From NCBI GenBank assembly GCA_016179685.1, contig JACPCR010000098.1, forward strand, positions 1 through 64,000: a stretch of 64,000 nucleotides of DNA, in the 5' to 3' direction. Under the pieces are notes generated by a model. That model was not told the origin of the DNA and did no database searches. It was given only the letters and a program-made list of their open reading frames with translations. Of this stretch, positions 26,201 to 33,904 are shown piece after piece. Numbering within the stretch: the first letter of the stretch is position 1; every line of letters begins with the position of its first letter. Both the position numbers and the translations under genes were made by a program. The DNA comes from Planctomycetota bacterium (GTDB lineage Bacteria; Planctomycetota; PUPC01; JACPCR01).

Positions 26201-27166
26201 GCCGAGGGGAATTGGGAGGCGTGCCCCTATGATCGCGTTCGGGTCGAGGCCGTCTCCGGCGATCGGACGATCTACTCGGCCTCCATGCCCCTGGCGGCTG
26301 CCTGGTCCGAACGGCTGGTCTCCTTCAAAACGGGGCCTCGATCGGCCCGTATCGCCATGCGCCTGACGCCCGAGCGCTACAGGCCGTTCACCGTCGGACT
26401 GGTCGCCAGCGCGGGGGAAAAAACCGAAAAGGTGAAGCCGATCACCCCCTTCGGGGTCGATGGCTTCCAGTGGGCCAGGGTCCGATACCGCTCCCCGAAC
26501 TGGTTGAGGGCGCGGACGGAGGAAGACTTGCTCAGAGGCGCACCACCCGGCGGAGCGGCCTCCGGTGAAGTCCAGGCCAAGATCGAGATTCCCAATCCCT
26601 ATCCGCATGTCTACGAGGTGGGCTTTATCAAGCCCCGGTTGAGCGAGGTGACGTTTCTTGACGGGCAAATCTCTGGGCAGGAAACCTCCTGGGCGAGAGG
26701 AAACAGCATCGAGACGGGCGGCGTCATGATGGAAGGGGCCGGCCACCCGTTCCGATACGCCTCGCTTCAGGTCACCCTTCCAAGGCCTCGTTTGGTCTCA
26801 GCGGTGGCCGTTTATGAGGACCCGTCGGGTCCTGTGGCGTTGGAAAAGGCCTGGCAGGGTTCCCTGCTCCGGGAGAAAACGGCCAGGTCCTACGCCGTGC
26901 TGGTCCGGGACGCGGAGACTCAGAAGTGGCGGCCCTTCGCCTGTGTGCAGGAGAACGTCAACGTTTTCAATCTTCTCGTCGGGCAACCCGTCCGTGTGGA
27001 TGCGCTTCAGTACTTCTGGACCGGCAGCGGCGACTGGCACATTCGCCTGGCGGAAATTGAAGCCTACGGGCCCGCGGGCGAGACGGAAGACGACCTGGAG
27101 AGTACGGACGAGGAGACGACAGAGGAAGCGGAGGGGGATGGGGCGGGTGGTATCGGCGGGGAGTGA
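20243..27166 (+). CDS. Giant secreted glycoside-hydrolase-like / propeller protein
   Basis: A 2,307-residue exported protein; the likely start is the second ATG (20264), which opens a signal peptide (AATAGLLLLFILQAHA). Beta-sandwich modules fill residues 30-640. Residues about 670-920 resemble the barrel of GH42-type or related glycosidases (YFWEPSEGYVQYNIQ, ANFWHAPLYGYWEG, AWRYWEASTLPKAF, KLIHAWTWSRGSALVEG). About 950-1040 resembles the GH42 trimerisation/GATase-like domain (VKDVAILYSVRQAW, RALFLLGMTCPWPEEDR). An Ig-like module follows. From about 1530 a PQQ/WD-type beta-propeller runs to about 1910 (VVSMSVSPDGQFIGVAA, LFLLDPGGRVLWKE). Two beta-sandwich, discoidin-like modules and an acidic low-complexity tail end the protein. 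I could not confirm a catalytic glutamate pair. Cell-surface or extracellular sugar processing is inferred. Confidence 0.8.
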   Translation: MQWIPAQMNPAATAGLLLLFILQAHAEKVTFRLVAREGDALVPVSKLCDTWQATGGLVAVEWTGGVQVGDVPVFTRIPVALEEGAKEKDEFLEQVGGGETAGERRRPLADDLYVGKDVGPQYLRPSVREVELAGREFLLTPGDIPFRLENGVVKTADPRARVTDDGGLEIECVALTLTAVRPGGDPTHRPFRVSLTFGARNLLDDVLLEPDEFYLGPSVEASKADFVRLTVYLIPNRQGAIRSAEYRLQDVPFHLDARGVELARQDGPVRQAGPHHVVLEAPPLVTERPDREMFLFAVGPAGYHQILVRTNPGAVWFQERIPLPAEDNPRRTLYFVARAACPEMIGGPWHGDTSFSMPADFQRFPCRIAVVENRRAGLELPAVYVFSHHWRAPDRRLRVRVVGVRGKEDVLAGRSFIPARLRRGYFDGERSWSGEAISLTPGAEPGLWEAMAPDGFDGLTALTFPEFLDPALWVELPFLLGPENLAGSVSLLTPNNRVHFQVGETIEIHAVARFTQPMDERVTLTLDHGNESLEGPSVNFRTEGGPATRTFSLSTPSLKPGIYRIAGRASRLMVHPVGFELFSDVRPTDYPSVALKPFSHETPDCRIGYLRFLMGADPNGALGHLMPEEAQVFERSGRLPPSFGRMLDSDPLLPVSERAVGTNALSRMLALGISQGALYFWEPSEGYVQYNIQHTTDIDNARMYRLQQMYVQQARGIASFGGLANFWHAPLYGYWEGSPAVDGHQPRRNRQVAEDFTRASGMAVPTAEEQASLRTRKGEEAARDDIRRRLLAWRYWEASTLPKAFKLWHAAMDEIQGEFPNRLWLLNRPPSPWATGVNSYPPTFFGPLDAVTTYNITDFGRMPFDLPFGAAISAAGVDRRLKLIHAWTWSRGSALVEGLLAMAHGADGVDPSGNELVSHNIPGLLSTYDRRQVMEIFSRYGNWMRRLERVKDVAILYSVRQAWGEADASHASRLRSLFYDLLRSRRSVTILLDEDLTQNRIEGFRALFLLGMTCPWPEEDRRRLKEFEETGGVIFKDEDSTEGCPGRCVTLWKQAAPGYPPGDGEFEFAKVWQDYLKRRPALEEALAAVPAPWASTDSPRRLLSLKEGRKLRFAAVLNDELVPLEVEGRYRQDHVLPARGAVEFDKEYVIYDLLEGGEAKKTRSLPLEFARCEARLLALTPAPLQSLVVRGHEVTLRPGQPLLLFVEVRDAAGETLTDPIPLEITVTSPSGAPRWRLHRTRAPTDGIDLSTAANDEAGEWNVRVRELISGLTSVASFTLADRTRPPHVLYEKERVLRFDGQALDRFFRRPGRVQLLLEPGQSGLLDRAKAIAAACEVAGRPARLRVVQPDEIRMVPLRWERTRRDQEVWAALGSGELIGLRQGLRTTVDPRQKVDFVRPDSGYRDPGPQHLILEDVILMGKPGENRFLDEAQSLSPRQVTGHYPGPGRALLQHVWSPFWARCHAVTLSAGDDAGLDAGSDHLLQVIQESGQRHDGQDAEPPGIGVGEVQAPRGSAASGEREPLPRLVGERMGSPVVSMSVSPDGQFIGVAARLYGSNLFLLDPGGRVLWKEHLGLHGPSEVLVTAGAAQTYATVGEELLVLDRTGRGRARLGLPSPGVGAAAWSAGPTTVLIDPRSEDLFISGYRRIQRAGPGGETRWHYSDLPWCQEALDFYYGRGAFLKALSPDGRRVLASLFGIVQGQLGYLASYWKPGLVMLDAQTGELLWRYQGLVVNNALAAISGDRAVVYDDDGGLHVFDGQGRRIQSLVLALGLERMELTSDGRALVLRTAMARDAIRKAYGRSMHLMRIDLESGRTERYATEGEISDFALSSKGDLVAASSWAGKLYLFRLAGEKAWERDLPGGGGALLRFLPSSNLLIAGTATGKVLGVDLAGNERWRLDLMLHNYPGEQFVREVQDDREYPERKIKPPAAALESVFERAKAFADFEFLPAGPALEGRLSLLDQAMETPGFECPALSTFIVSFRVCAEGNWEACPYDRVRVEAVSGDRTIYSASMPLAAAWSERLVSFKTGPRSARIAMRLTPERYRPFTVGLVASAGEKTEKVKPITPFGVDGFQWARVRYRSPNWLRARTEEDLLRGAPPGGAASGEVQAKIEIPNPYPHVYEVGFIKPRLSEVTFLDGQISGQETSWARGNSIETGGVMMEGAGHPFRYASLQVTLPRPRLVSAVAVYEDPSGPVALEKAWQGSLLREKTARSYAVLVRDAETQKWRPFACVQENVNVFNLLVGQPVRVDALQYFWTGSGDWHIRLAEIEAYGPAGETEDDLESTDEETTEEAEGDGAGGIGGE

Positions 27167-27536
27167 TGCCCAGGGGGCCTCGGACAAGGGACCGTAGACT
27201 AGAGAAGCAAGGAGTTACGAATCCTGAAGCCGAGGGTGCTTGCGTGTGGACGTGTGGGATTGTCGGGGCCGTGACAGGGATGAATCGGTGTCGGGGCAAA
27301 GCGAGGACAAAGGACGACGAAGGAGAAGGCCAGGGCAACGGGGGAGGGGCGTCTGCAATCAACGAATTAAGCAATTGCTGAATTTGTTGATTGTTTATCA
27401 GGGGTCGCGTTCTCATCGATCGGGCGCGTCGCTTCGGTTGCATCGAAGCCACGGGAGGATTGCAGGGAAAAGCAATCGGATAGGTCGTTAAGCGCCTGGG
27501 GCGTCAAACTTGAAAACCGAAGGAGTAAACTTCGCG
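27167..27536. other. Convergent intergenic gap with a palindrome
   Basis: The gap lies between two convergent gene ends. It has no gene. It holds a 30-base near-palindrome (27359-27388) that could act on both strands, and a GCGCCTGGGGCGTCAAACTT string (27491-27510) that recurs in a slightly changed form near 60130-60149. Confidence 0.5.
27359..27388. repeat. A/T-rich 30-bp near-palindrome between convergent genes
   Basis: CAACGAATTAAGCAA is followed directly by TTGCTGAATTTGTTG, its reverse complement with two mismatches. The low GC stands out from the region. It may be a bidirectional transcript end or a protein-binding site. Confidence 0.6.
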
Positions 27537-28391
27537 TCAGGTGCTGGCGGCCATGCGGCTGACGGCGGAATCACCGTTGAAAATGGATTCTCGGTATCCC
27601 CGGAGCAAGGAGAGGTCGTCCAGTCCAATCTGGCGATCGACCATCCGATCGACTCGTTCCGCCGCTTCTTCACCGTCGGGTCCCTGAAAGAGATGGGCCA
27701 TGATGCGCCGGGTCTGTGCCTTCGATTTCAAGCCCTGTCCCACGGGCGCCCAGAAATTCCTGAGAGCCAAGAGAACGAGGCGCTTGGCCTTGGGATGCTG
27801 GATGCGCACCTGGGCGGCACCCGCATAGAAATGGTAATGCTGGCCCTCCTGCGCCGCGATGCGGCGAACCACCTCGTGCAGCACCGGATTGCTGGTGAGC
27901 TGGATGAGGCGCTGATAGCCGGTGAGCGTCGTGCACTCCTGTATGGCGCCCCAGGTGAGATACACCGCACATACGTGCGGACTGATGCGGTTGAAAATGC
28001 GCAACAGGAGCACGTGCGAGGCGTCTCGCCAGCCCATCCGGTCGTGAAGCTCCTTCTGACGTGTGATACTGATCTCCCGCCCATAGGCTGCAAGAAACTT
28101 GCGGAGAGCCTCGCCGTGCACTGTTTCCTGGTAGAGCCAGATGGACAGAAACTTTCCGACGACCGGATCGTGTCCCACGCCACCCTGGATGAGGTCCCGC
28201 ACGTAATACAGGGTGTTGGCTTCCACGTCCGCCATATATTCGACGGCGAACAGGTCCTCTTCGCTCAGCGGGTATTTCTTGGCATCATCCCAAGGAATAT
28301 CACCGAGCTGAACGCGGTCCTGATCCTTCGGAAATGGCACCTTCTCCATTTCCACGCTATATCGAACAAGGCAATTTTCCGGCTTCCCCAT
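27537..28391 (-). CDS. Acyl-ACP-desaturase-like di-iron (ferritin-fold) protein
   Basis: The 284-residue helical protein shows the di-iron ligand pattern of soluble stearoyl-ACP desaturases: an early Glu in YMADVEANTLYYVRDLI, E-x2-H in WLYQETVHGEAL, a later Glu in TWGAIQECTTLTGYQ and E-x2-H in IAAQEGQHYHFYAG. Soluble desaturases insert a double bond into acyl chains on acyl carrier protein, using oxygen and ferredoxin. It stands upstream of, and divergent from, the acyltransferase/acyl-ACP-synthetase fusion at 29502. It is shorter than plant enzymes and closer in size to mycobacterial DesA-type proteins. A purine-rich GGGGGAGG directly precedes the ATG. Confidence 0.8.
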   Translation of the reverse strand: MGKPENCLVRYSVEMEKVPFPKDQDRVQLGDIPWDDAKKYPLSEEDLFAVEYMADVEANTLYYVRDLIQGGVGHDPVVGKFLSIWLYQETVHGEALRKFLAAYGREISITRQKELHDRMGWRDASHVLLLRIFNRISPHVCAVYLTWGAIQECTTLTGYQRLIQLTSNPVLHEVVRRIAAQEGQHYHFYAGAAQVRIQHPKAKRLVLLALRNFWAPVGQGLKSKAQTRRIMAHLFQGPDGEEAAERVDRMVDRQIGLDDLSLLRGYRESIFNGDSAVSRMAAST

Positions 28392-28570
28392 ACCTCCCCC
28401 ACATCATGCTCAAGGCAGGTGATACCCGCAACCCAACAGGAATGGCAAGGTGTCTGGTGTCAGATGTCAGGAATCCTCTGACCCGCTAGAGACGGGAAAC
28501 CTGATCAACATCTCCGATAGGCGCCCGGCGAGCGCGTCGCGCGGAGATGTCACAGGCTGATACCCTAGAC

Positions 28571-28611
28571 CCAGCGGTCGGAAGTGTACCTGCACTTCTG
28601 AACCGGGATGT
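28571..28611. repeat. Degenerate copy of the constant-core palindrome
   Basis: The core AAGTGTACCTGCACTT is kept at about 28582-28597. The right arm CTGAACCGGGAT matches the right arm of the element at 48513-48562, but the left arm has diverged, so only a short stem remains. Confidence 0.55.
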
Positions 28612-28794
28612 AACTGCTTAGTGATCGTCACCGGAGGCCTGTTTCTGCGAGTCCCGTAGGGACGTCCGAAAATAGCCGGGGCACAAGTTCGCCGAAGCCC
28701 CGCGAAGGCGAACGCAGCCCTGGGAAGGGAAAGCGCATCAACCACAAGAGTCCTAGAGTCTAGCGGTGCGACTCCTCCGCTCCACTCGGAGAAG

Positions 28795-28906
28795 TTGAAA
28801 GGTGTCCCGCCAGACTTGTCCCAGTGGGAGGCGGGTCGGGTGTCAGTTGATCCCTGAACCCTGACACCTTTTGCACCCTTGTTGGGTTGCGGGCTTCGCC
28901 CGCCTT
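28795..28906 (-). repeat. Dispersed 112-114 bp repeat, copy 2
   Basis: This is the reverse complement of the 12710-12823 repeat, with about 40 identical bases at one end (TTGAAAGGTGTCCCGCCAG and on) and scattered changes after that. The opposite orientation and lack of coding capacity suggest a small non-autonomous mobile or recombination-active element. Confidence 0.85.
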
Positions 28907-29029
28907 AAGTTTAAGTTGCACCTTAACGATGGAGCAACTCTTTCGATCCCGATCCCGGCGTGTGCTCAATTGAGATGTTCCGAGATGAACCAAGAAGTTG
29001 GAAATTTGAGTCAGAGACTTCTGTCTAGT

Positions 29030-29076
29030 AGACGAGTGAGCAAGTGCACCCGCACTTGCTCACTCGTCTAGTTTTT
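29030..29076 (+). terminator. Perfect 18-bp palindrome with T-run (core-palindrome family)
   Basis: AGACGAGTGAGCAAGTGC (29030-29047) pairs exactly with GCACTTGCTCACTCGTCT (29052-29069) around the loop ACCC. AGTTTTT follows at 29070-29076, as in an intrinsic terminator reading rightward. No plus-strand gene ends just upstream, so it would end an unannotated transcript or block read-in to the gene at 29502. It belongs to the family whose core is AAGTGC-NNNN-GCACTT. Confidence 0.65.
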
Positions 29077-29081
29077 GGAAA

Positions 29082-29124
29082 CCCCTCCCGGCCTTGTCCC
29101 ATTGGGAGGGGTCCCGCCGGGAGG
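29082..29124. repeat. GTCCC-family hairpin
   Basis: CCTCCCGGC (29084-29092) pairs with GCCGGGAGG (29116-29124), and CTTGTCCCATTGGGAGG lies inside. The inner string is nearly that of the repeat at 28795 (CTTGTCCCAGTGGGAGG) and resembles 48590-48612. Confidence 0.65.
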
Positions 29125-29501
29125 CAAAGTAAAGAAACTCGATATGCAGCTTCTCAATCAGTTCGAGGAGGACGATAGGGTCAAATCCATGAGTTATGAA
29201 GGTAGCCGAAGCCCTCAGGGGCTTCGCTACGAAATTCAGGGCGCCGGCTATCCGCGTGAACGCGTCGGACGGTTGGCAGGCGCGGCCGCCTGCCACCACA
29301 TGTAGCCCCAGGGGCAAACGCGGAAGGGATAAAGTTGGGGTCGCCTGGGTGAAGCCCGGACATGACCTGTCTGCGTGCGATACACATCCAACGGGATGCT
29401 TACCACGACCTTTCCTCTGCAAGAGGGACACGCTATGATACGACGCCTCCAATGAGCTCGTCGGACATCCTTCTGGTCAGAGTTGTTTTCAGAGGCGCCG
29501 C

Positions 29502-32500
29502 GTGCAAGAGCAGCCCAGCCATCCCCTCCGCGGTCTTCTTCTCGCCCAGTTCGCCGGCGCCTTCAACGACAATGCCTGGAAGATGATGGTTACGTTCCTT
29601 GCCATCCACCAGGTCAAGAACAGGGTCGGAGGCGTAGGGCCGGATTTTGAGGCGGCTTCCCAGACTCAGACCACCATAGCCTTTGTCGTTTTCACACTGC
29701 CCTTGATCCTGTTCTCCATCCCTGCGGGGGCGCTGGCCGACCGCTGGAGCAAGAGAAGCGTCATCATCGCTCTCAAGGCGGTCGAAGTCGCTTTGATGCT
29801 TGCGGCGACCTATTCCCTCTACCTTGAGCCGTCCGGCGGCATCCTCTGCCTGGTCATTCTCGGTCTAATGGGTGCCCACAGCGCACTGTTCAGCCCCGCC
29901 AAGTATGGCCTCCTGCCCGAAATCCTTCCCCATGACCGCCTGTCTTCCGGCAACGGCCTTCTGGAAATGTGGACGTTCCTGGCGATCATCACCGGAACAG
30001 CCATTGGCGGTCTGCTTCTCGATCAAGCCGGACCGGATCGCTGGACCGCCGGTCTCTTTCTCTCGGCCATGTCATGCGTGGGCTGGATCGCCTCGTGGTG
30101 GGTGCCCCGCGTACCCGCGGCGCGGACCGAAGGTGGAATCGGAAGAACCCTCCAAATTGCCTGGCACACCATCCGGGCCGAAAGGGTCCTCTGGCTCTCC
30201 GTTCTGGGGCTCGCATTCTACTGGGCCATCGCCAGCCTCCTGGGTCAGAATCTCATCATCTATTCCAAGTCCGTCCTCAGACTCTCCGATTCCGAGGCTG
30301 GCCTGCCGCTCGCCTTGTTCGGGTTCGGGGTGGGCGCCGGAAGCATCCTGGCCGGCCGGCTTTCCGCTTCCAAGGTGGAATACGGGTTGATCCCCCTCGG
30401 AGCCGTGGGCCTCGCCTTCCTGACGCTCCTTCTGGGCCTTCTCACACCGAGATTCGAGGCGACGCTCGTCCTCATGATCTTCCTGGGTATCTCCAGCGGG
30501 CTCATTGTGGTTCCCCTCAACGCCCTCATACAGTGGCGTGCACCGGAAGACCGCCGCGGCGGCGTGATTGCCCTCTCCAACATCTTCCTCTTCGCCGGTA
30601 TCCTCCTCGGTTCCCTGAGCGCGGATATCCTCTCCAGGGCAGGCTGTTCCCCGCGGGACATCCTCGTCGCTGCGGCCATGGCCACAGCCTGTGGCACGCT
30701 CTGGAGCCTCCACCTCCTCCCTGAGGCCTTTCTCCGGCTCGTTCTCGTCTTCCTCACCCATACGTTCTATCGCCTTCGGGTCGTCGGACGTGAGCATCTC
30801 CCGGAAAAAGGTGGAGCGCTCTTGGTCCCCAATCATGTCTCCTTCGTGGACGGGCTCTTTGTCCTGGCCAGCATCGACCGTCCCGTCCGTTTCATCGTCG
30901 AGGCCGGTTATTTCTACCACCCCGTGCTCCGGCCTTTCGTCAAGGCCCTAGGGGCCATTCCAATCTCCGCGTCCGGCGGGCCCCGGATGATTCTTCGCGC
31001 CCTGCGAAACGCCGGAAATTACCTCGACCAAGGCGAGGTGGTCTGTATCTTCGCTGAGGGCCAGATCACGCGAACCGGTATGCTGCTGCCCTTCCGCCGG
31101 GGACTGGAACGAATCGTCAAGGGCCGGAACGCCGAGATCATCCCAGTGAATCTGGATCGGGTTTGGGGCAGTATCTTCAGCCGCTCACAGGGGCGCTTCC
31201 TGACCAAACTGCCGGAGCATCTGCCCTACCCGGTGACCGTCTCCTTCGGGTCCCCGATGCCGCCCGGGACACCCATCTTTGAAGTTCGGCGCGCCGTTCA
31301 TGAGTTAGGAGAGGAAGCCTGGATTCACCGCAAGGCTGACCGCGAGCCCCTCCACCACTCCTTTGTCCGCGCGGCCAGGCGGCGTCCCTGGCGTTTGGCA
31401 CTGGCCGATGGCCGGCGGCCTCCCCTCTCACGCCTCCGCGCCCTCGCCGGGGGCATCACCTTGGCGCGCGCCCTTCGGCCGCATTGGGAGGAACTGGACT
31501 GTGTCGGCATCCTCCTGCCACCGACCATCGAGGCTGGCCTCGTCAACCTGGCCGCCGCTCTGTCCGGCAAGATTGCCGTCAACCTCAACTATACCGCGGG
31601 AACTGCGGGAATCGGCTCAGCCGCCCGTCAGGCCCGGTTGCGCAGCGCCGTGACCAGCCGCCAGTTCCTGGAAAAAGTCAAGGTCCAACTACCCGATGAA
31701 ATTCAACCCATCTGGCTGGAAGACCTCGCGGCCTCTATCGGGCCGGGAAGCCGTTTGATGGCCCTCCTTCTCGCCCTTCTGGCTCCATTACCCGTCATCG
31801 AGGCCGAATGCGGAGTCATCTGGCGTCCCCTCCTGGATGACACCGCCACGATCATCTTTAGCAGCGGCAGCACCGGAGAGCCCAAGGGAGTGATGCTCAC
31901 TCATTTCAATATCGATTCCAATCTCGACGCCCTCGCTCAAGTCGTACGAGTCGATAGCGACGATCGCCTCCTGGGCATCCTGCCGCTTTTCCATTCCTTC
32001 GGGTACATGAGCCTGTGGTTCGCCCTGAACAATGGAATGGGCATCGTGTTCCATCCCAATCCTCTGGACGCCGCCAGCATCGGCGCCTTGGTCGAGCGAT
32101 ACCGCGTGACCCTTCTCCTGGCCACGCCCACGTTCCTTCAAATCTACCTGCGCCGGTGCACGCCGGCACAATTCGGTTCCCTTCGCCTCGTGCTGGCCGG
32201 GGCCGAAAAGCTCCCCGAGCGCCTGGCTCAACGCTTCGAGGACACCTTCGGCATCCGCCCACTCGAAGGCTACGGGGCGACCGAATGTGCCCCAGTGATC
32301 GCTGCCAGCACCCTGGATTTCAGGGCGCCAGGCTTTTACCAGCCCGGCTCGCGCCGAGGCTCCGTCGGCCACCCTGTACCCGGTGTCTCCGTCCGAATCG
32401 TTGACCCTGCCAGCTTCAAGCCTCTTCCCGCTGGCGACCCCGGCATGATCCTGGTTCGAGGCCCGAACCTGATGAAAGGTTACCTGGGACGTGAGGACCT

Positions 32501-32942
32501 CACCGCCGCCGCGTTCCACGATGGTTGGTATGTGACGGGCGACATCGGGTGGATCGATGAAGATGGCTTCCTGCGCATCACGGACCGGTTGTCGCGATTC
32601 TCCAAGATCGGAGGTGAAATGGTGCCCCACGGCCGGGTCGAAGATGCCCTGCAGGAGGCCTCCGGCGAAGCCGCACAGGTCTTCGCCGTCACCGCGGTGT
32701 CCGATCCCCTGAAAGGGGAAAAGCTCGCCGTGCTTCACACCCTCGACCCGGCCAGAATTCCATTGATCTTGGAGCAGCTCGGTGCACGGGGTCTTCCCAA
32801 CTTGTTCATCCCCAGACGAGATTTTTTTATCCGAGTCGAAAAACTGCCGGTGCTCGGAACGGGAAAGCTCGACCTCCGGGAGATCAAGCGCCTCGCCACA
32901 CAGGCCGTCCAGACAGGCGCGCTGAGCGAACCCGCATCGTGA
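29502..32942 (+). CDS. LplT-like MFS / PlsC acyltransferase / acyl-ACP synthetase fusion (Aas-type)
   Basis: A 1,146-residue three-part membrane protein. Residues 1-415 are an MFS transporter like the lysophospholipid flippase LplT (FAGAFNDNAWKMMVTFL at the start). Residues about 425-610 are a PlsC-type acyltransferase with the HX4D motif (PNHVSFVDGLF) and a later FAEGQITRTG block. From about 620 an AMP-dependent synthetase follows, with the P-loop IIFSSGSTGEPKGVMLTH, the YGATECAPV block and the catalytic Lys region GTGKLDLREI. In E. coli LplT and Aas are separate and together recover lysophosphatidylethanolamine: import, then re-acylation with an acyl group activated by the synthetase. The fusion puts all steps in one chain. 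The start is GTG at 29502. Confidence 0.92.
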   Translation: MQEQPSHPLRGLLLAQFAGAFNDNAWKMMVTFLAIHQVKNRVGGVGPDFEAASQTQTTIAFVVFTLPLILFSIPAGALADRWSKRSVIIALKAVEVALMLAATYSLYLEPSGGILCLVILGLMGAHSALFSPAKYGLLPEILPHDRLSSGNGLLEMWTFLAIITGTAIGGLLLDQAGPDRWTAGLFLSAMSCVGWIASWWVPRVPAARTEGGIGRTLQIAWHTIRAERVLWLSVLGLAFYWAIASLLGQNLIIYSKSVLRLSDSEAGLPLALFGFGVGAGSILAGRLSASKVEYGLIPLGAVGLAFLTLLLGLLTPRFEATLVLMIFLGISSGLIVVPLNALIQWRAPEDRRGGVIALSNIFLFAGILLGSLSADILSRAGCSPRDILVAAAMATACGTLWSLHLLPEAFLRLVLVFLTHTFYRLRVVGREHLPEKGGALLVPNHVSFVDGLFVLASIDRPVRFIVEAGYFYHPVLRPFVKALGAIPISASGGPRMILRALRNAGNYLDQGEVVCIFAEGQITRTGMLLPFRRGLERIVKGRNAEIIPVNLDRVWGSIFSRSQGRFLTKLPEHLPYPVTVSFGSPMPPGTPIFEVRRAVHELGEEAWIHRKADREPLHHSFVRAARRRPWRLALADGRRPPLSRLRALAGGITLARALRPHWEELDCVGILLPPTIEAGLVNLAAALSGKIAVNLNYTAGTAGIGSAARQARLRSAVTSRQFLEKVKVQLPDEIQPIWLEDLAASIGPGSRLMALLLALLAPLPVIEAECGVIWRPLLDDTATIIFSSGSTGEPKGVMLTHFNIDSNLDALAQVVRVDSDDRLLGILPLFHSFGYMSLWFALNNGMGIVFHPNPLDAASIGALVERYRVTLLLATPTFLQIYLRRCTPAQFGSLRLVLAGAEKLPERLAQRFEDTFGIRPLEGYGATECAPVIAASTLDFRAPGFYQPGSRRGSVGHPVPGVSVRIVDPASFKPLPAGDPGMILVRGPNLMKGYLGREDLTAAAFHDGWYVTGDIGWIDEDGFLRITDRLSRFSKIGGEMVPHGRVEDALQEASGEAAQVFAVTAVSDPLKGEKLAVLHTLDPARIPLILEQLGARGLPNLFIPRRDFFIRVEKLPVLGTGKLDLREIKRLATQAVQTGALSEPAS

Positions 32943-32968
32943 TCCCTGTCCGAATACCACACCATCGA

Positions 32969-33904
32969 TTAGCGGGATTCCACGATCTTCCTGATACGCT
33001 CCATCTGATCCGCGGTCAGAGACCGGCCGAGCGCGTGAGCGTTCTCCAGGACCTGGTGAGGACGCGTCGCACCGACAATGGCTACCGTCACTCCAGGCTG
33101 GTGTACCGTCCAATTCAAGACAAGCTGAGCCAGCGTCATGCCGTTCTCCCTGGCAATGGATTGAAGTCGCATCACCATCTGCCGCGTCCGCGCAAAGGAG
33201 TCTCCCAGAAAGTTCGAATTCTGGCGGCGAGAATCTTCAGCCGGATAGGATTCCCCGGGCCGTATACCGTCTGTAAGCAGCCCCCTTTCCAGCGGACAAT
33301 AAACGCACACGCCGATGCGATGTTCCTCGCAATAAGGCAGGATGTCACGTTCAATTTCCCGACGGATCATGCTATAGGCCGGCTGGAGCGAGTGCAGCGG
33401 AGCATGACGGGAGAATTCCTGCATCTGGGCCACATCGAAATTACTCACACCGATCGCACGGATTTTGCCCTGGCGAAGAAGTCTCTCGAGGGCCTGGGCG
33501 GTCTCTTGGAACGACGTGCCGGGGTCAGGCGCATGCACCTGATAGAGATCGATGGCGTCCACGTTCAGCCTCCGGAGGCTTGCCTCACACTCCTCTTGGA
33601 TGCGCGCCGAGGAACTGTCACGGACCGCTTTCCCCCCGTCCCAGTGTACACCGCACTTGGTCGCCAGAACGACTTCGGCCCGCCGCCCGGCGATCGCCTT
33701 CCCGACCAGAATCTCCGACTCTCCGCCCAATCCGTACATGTACGCCGTGTCGACAAAATTGATGCCCACGTCCAATGCTTGCCGAATAGTCGCCAAGGAG
33801 TCCTGCTCATTGACTCCCGTCCATCCCACCCCTGCGATCGGCCAGCAACCCAGCGCCAGGGCAGAGACGCGGAGACCAGAAGAGCCGAATTCCCGGGTGA
33901 CCAT
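32969..33904 (-). CDS. Aldo/keto reductase
   Basis: The 311-residue AKR-family protein has the conserved active-site set: the Asp in NFVDTAYMYG, the Tyr in the same segment, the Lys in VLATKCGVHW and the His in YQVHAPDPG. The cofactor end has AIGVSNFDVAQM and the C-terminal GVTVAIVGATRPHQV. Members reduce carbonyls of sugars or other aldehydes with NADPH. The ATG at 33904 follows an AAAGGA-type ribosome site; an upstream extension to 33958 lacks family similarity. It converges with the Aas fusion and is divergent from the xylose-isomerase-like gene. The substrate is not predictable, though sugar metabolism is likely from the neighbours. Confidence 0.9.
   Translation of the reverse strand: MVTREFGSSGLRVSALALGCWPIAGVGWTGVNEQDSLATIRQALDVGINFVDTAYMYGLGGESEILVGKAIAGRRAEVVLATKCGVHWDGGKAVRDSSSARIQEECEASLRRLNVDAIDLYQVHAPDPGTSFQETAQALERLLRQGKIRAIGVSNFDVAQMQEFSRHAPLHSLQPAYSMIRREIERDILPYCEEHRIGVCVYCPLERGLLTDGIRPGESYPAEDSRRQNSNFLGDSFARTRQMVMRLQSIARENGMTLAQLVLNWTVHQPGVTVAIVGATRPHQVLENAHALGRSLTADQMERIRKIVESR

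Larger units (their letters stand above)
28392..29501. other. 1.1 kb repeat-rich gap
   Basis: This long gap between divergent genes holds no convincing gene. From left to right it has GTGTCAG-type strings (28446-28470), a degenerate core palindrome (28571-28611), the inverted copy of the 114-base repeat (28795-28906), a perfect 18-bp terminator-like palindrome (29030-29076), a GTCCC-family hairpin (29082-29124), GTAGCCGAAGCCC/GGGCTTCGCTAC (29203-29231) and GGCAGGCG/CGCCTGCC near 29275-29295. Open frames on either strand are composed of these repeats. It is the densest repeat hub in the window. Confidence 0.6.

Noticed and set aside
25085-26746. 553-residue minus-strand open frame inside the giant protein
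   Set aside because: Same reason: an antisense artefact of GC-rich codons.
29060-29452. Minus-strand open frame of 130 residues in the repeat-rich gap
   Set aside because: It is assembled from palindromes and dispersed repeats (GTCCC hairpin, GGCAGGCG hairpin) and has no ribosome site.
31788-33113. 441-residue minus-strand open frame opposite the synthetase part of the fusion
   Set aside because: The plus strand encodes intact ATP-binding motifs here; the antisense frame has no recognisable features.
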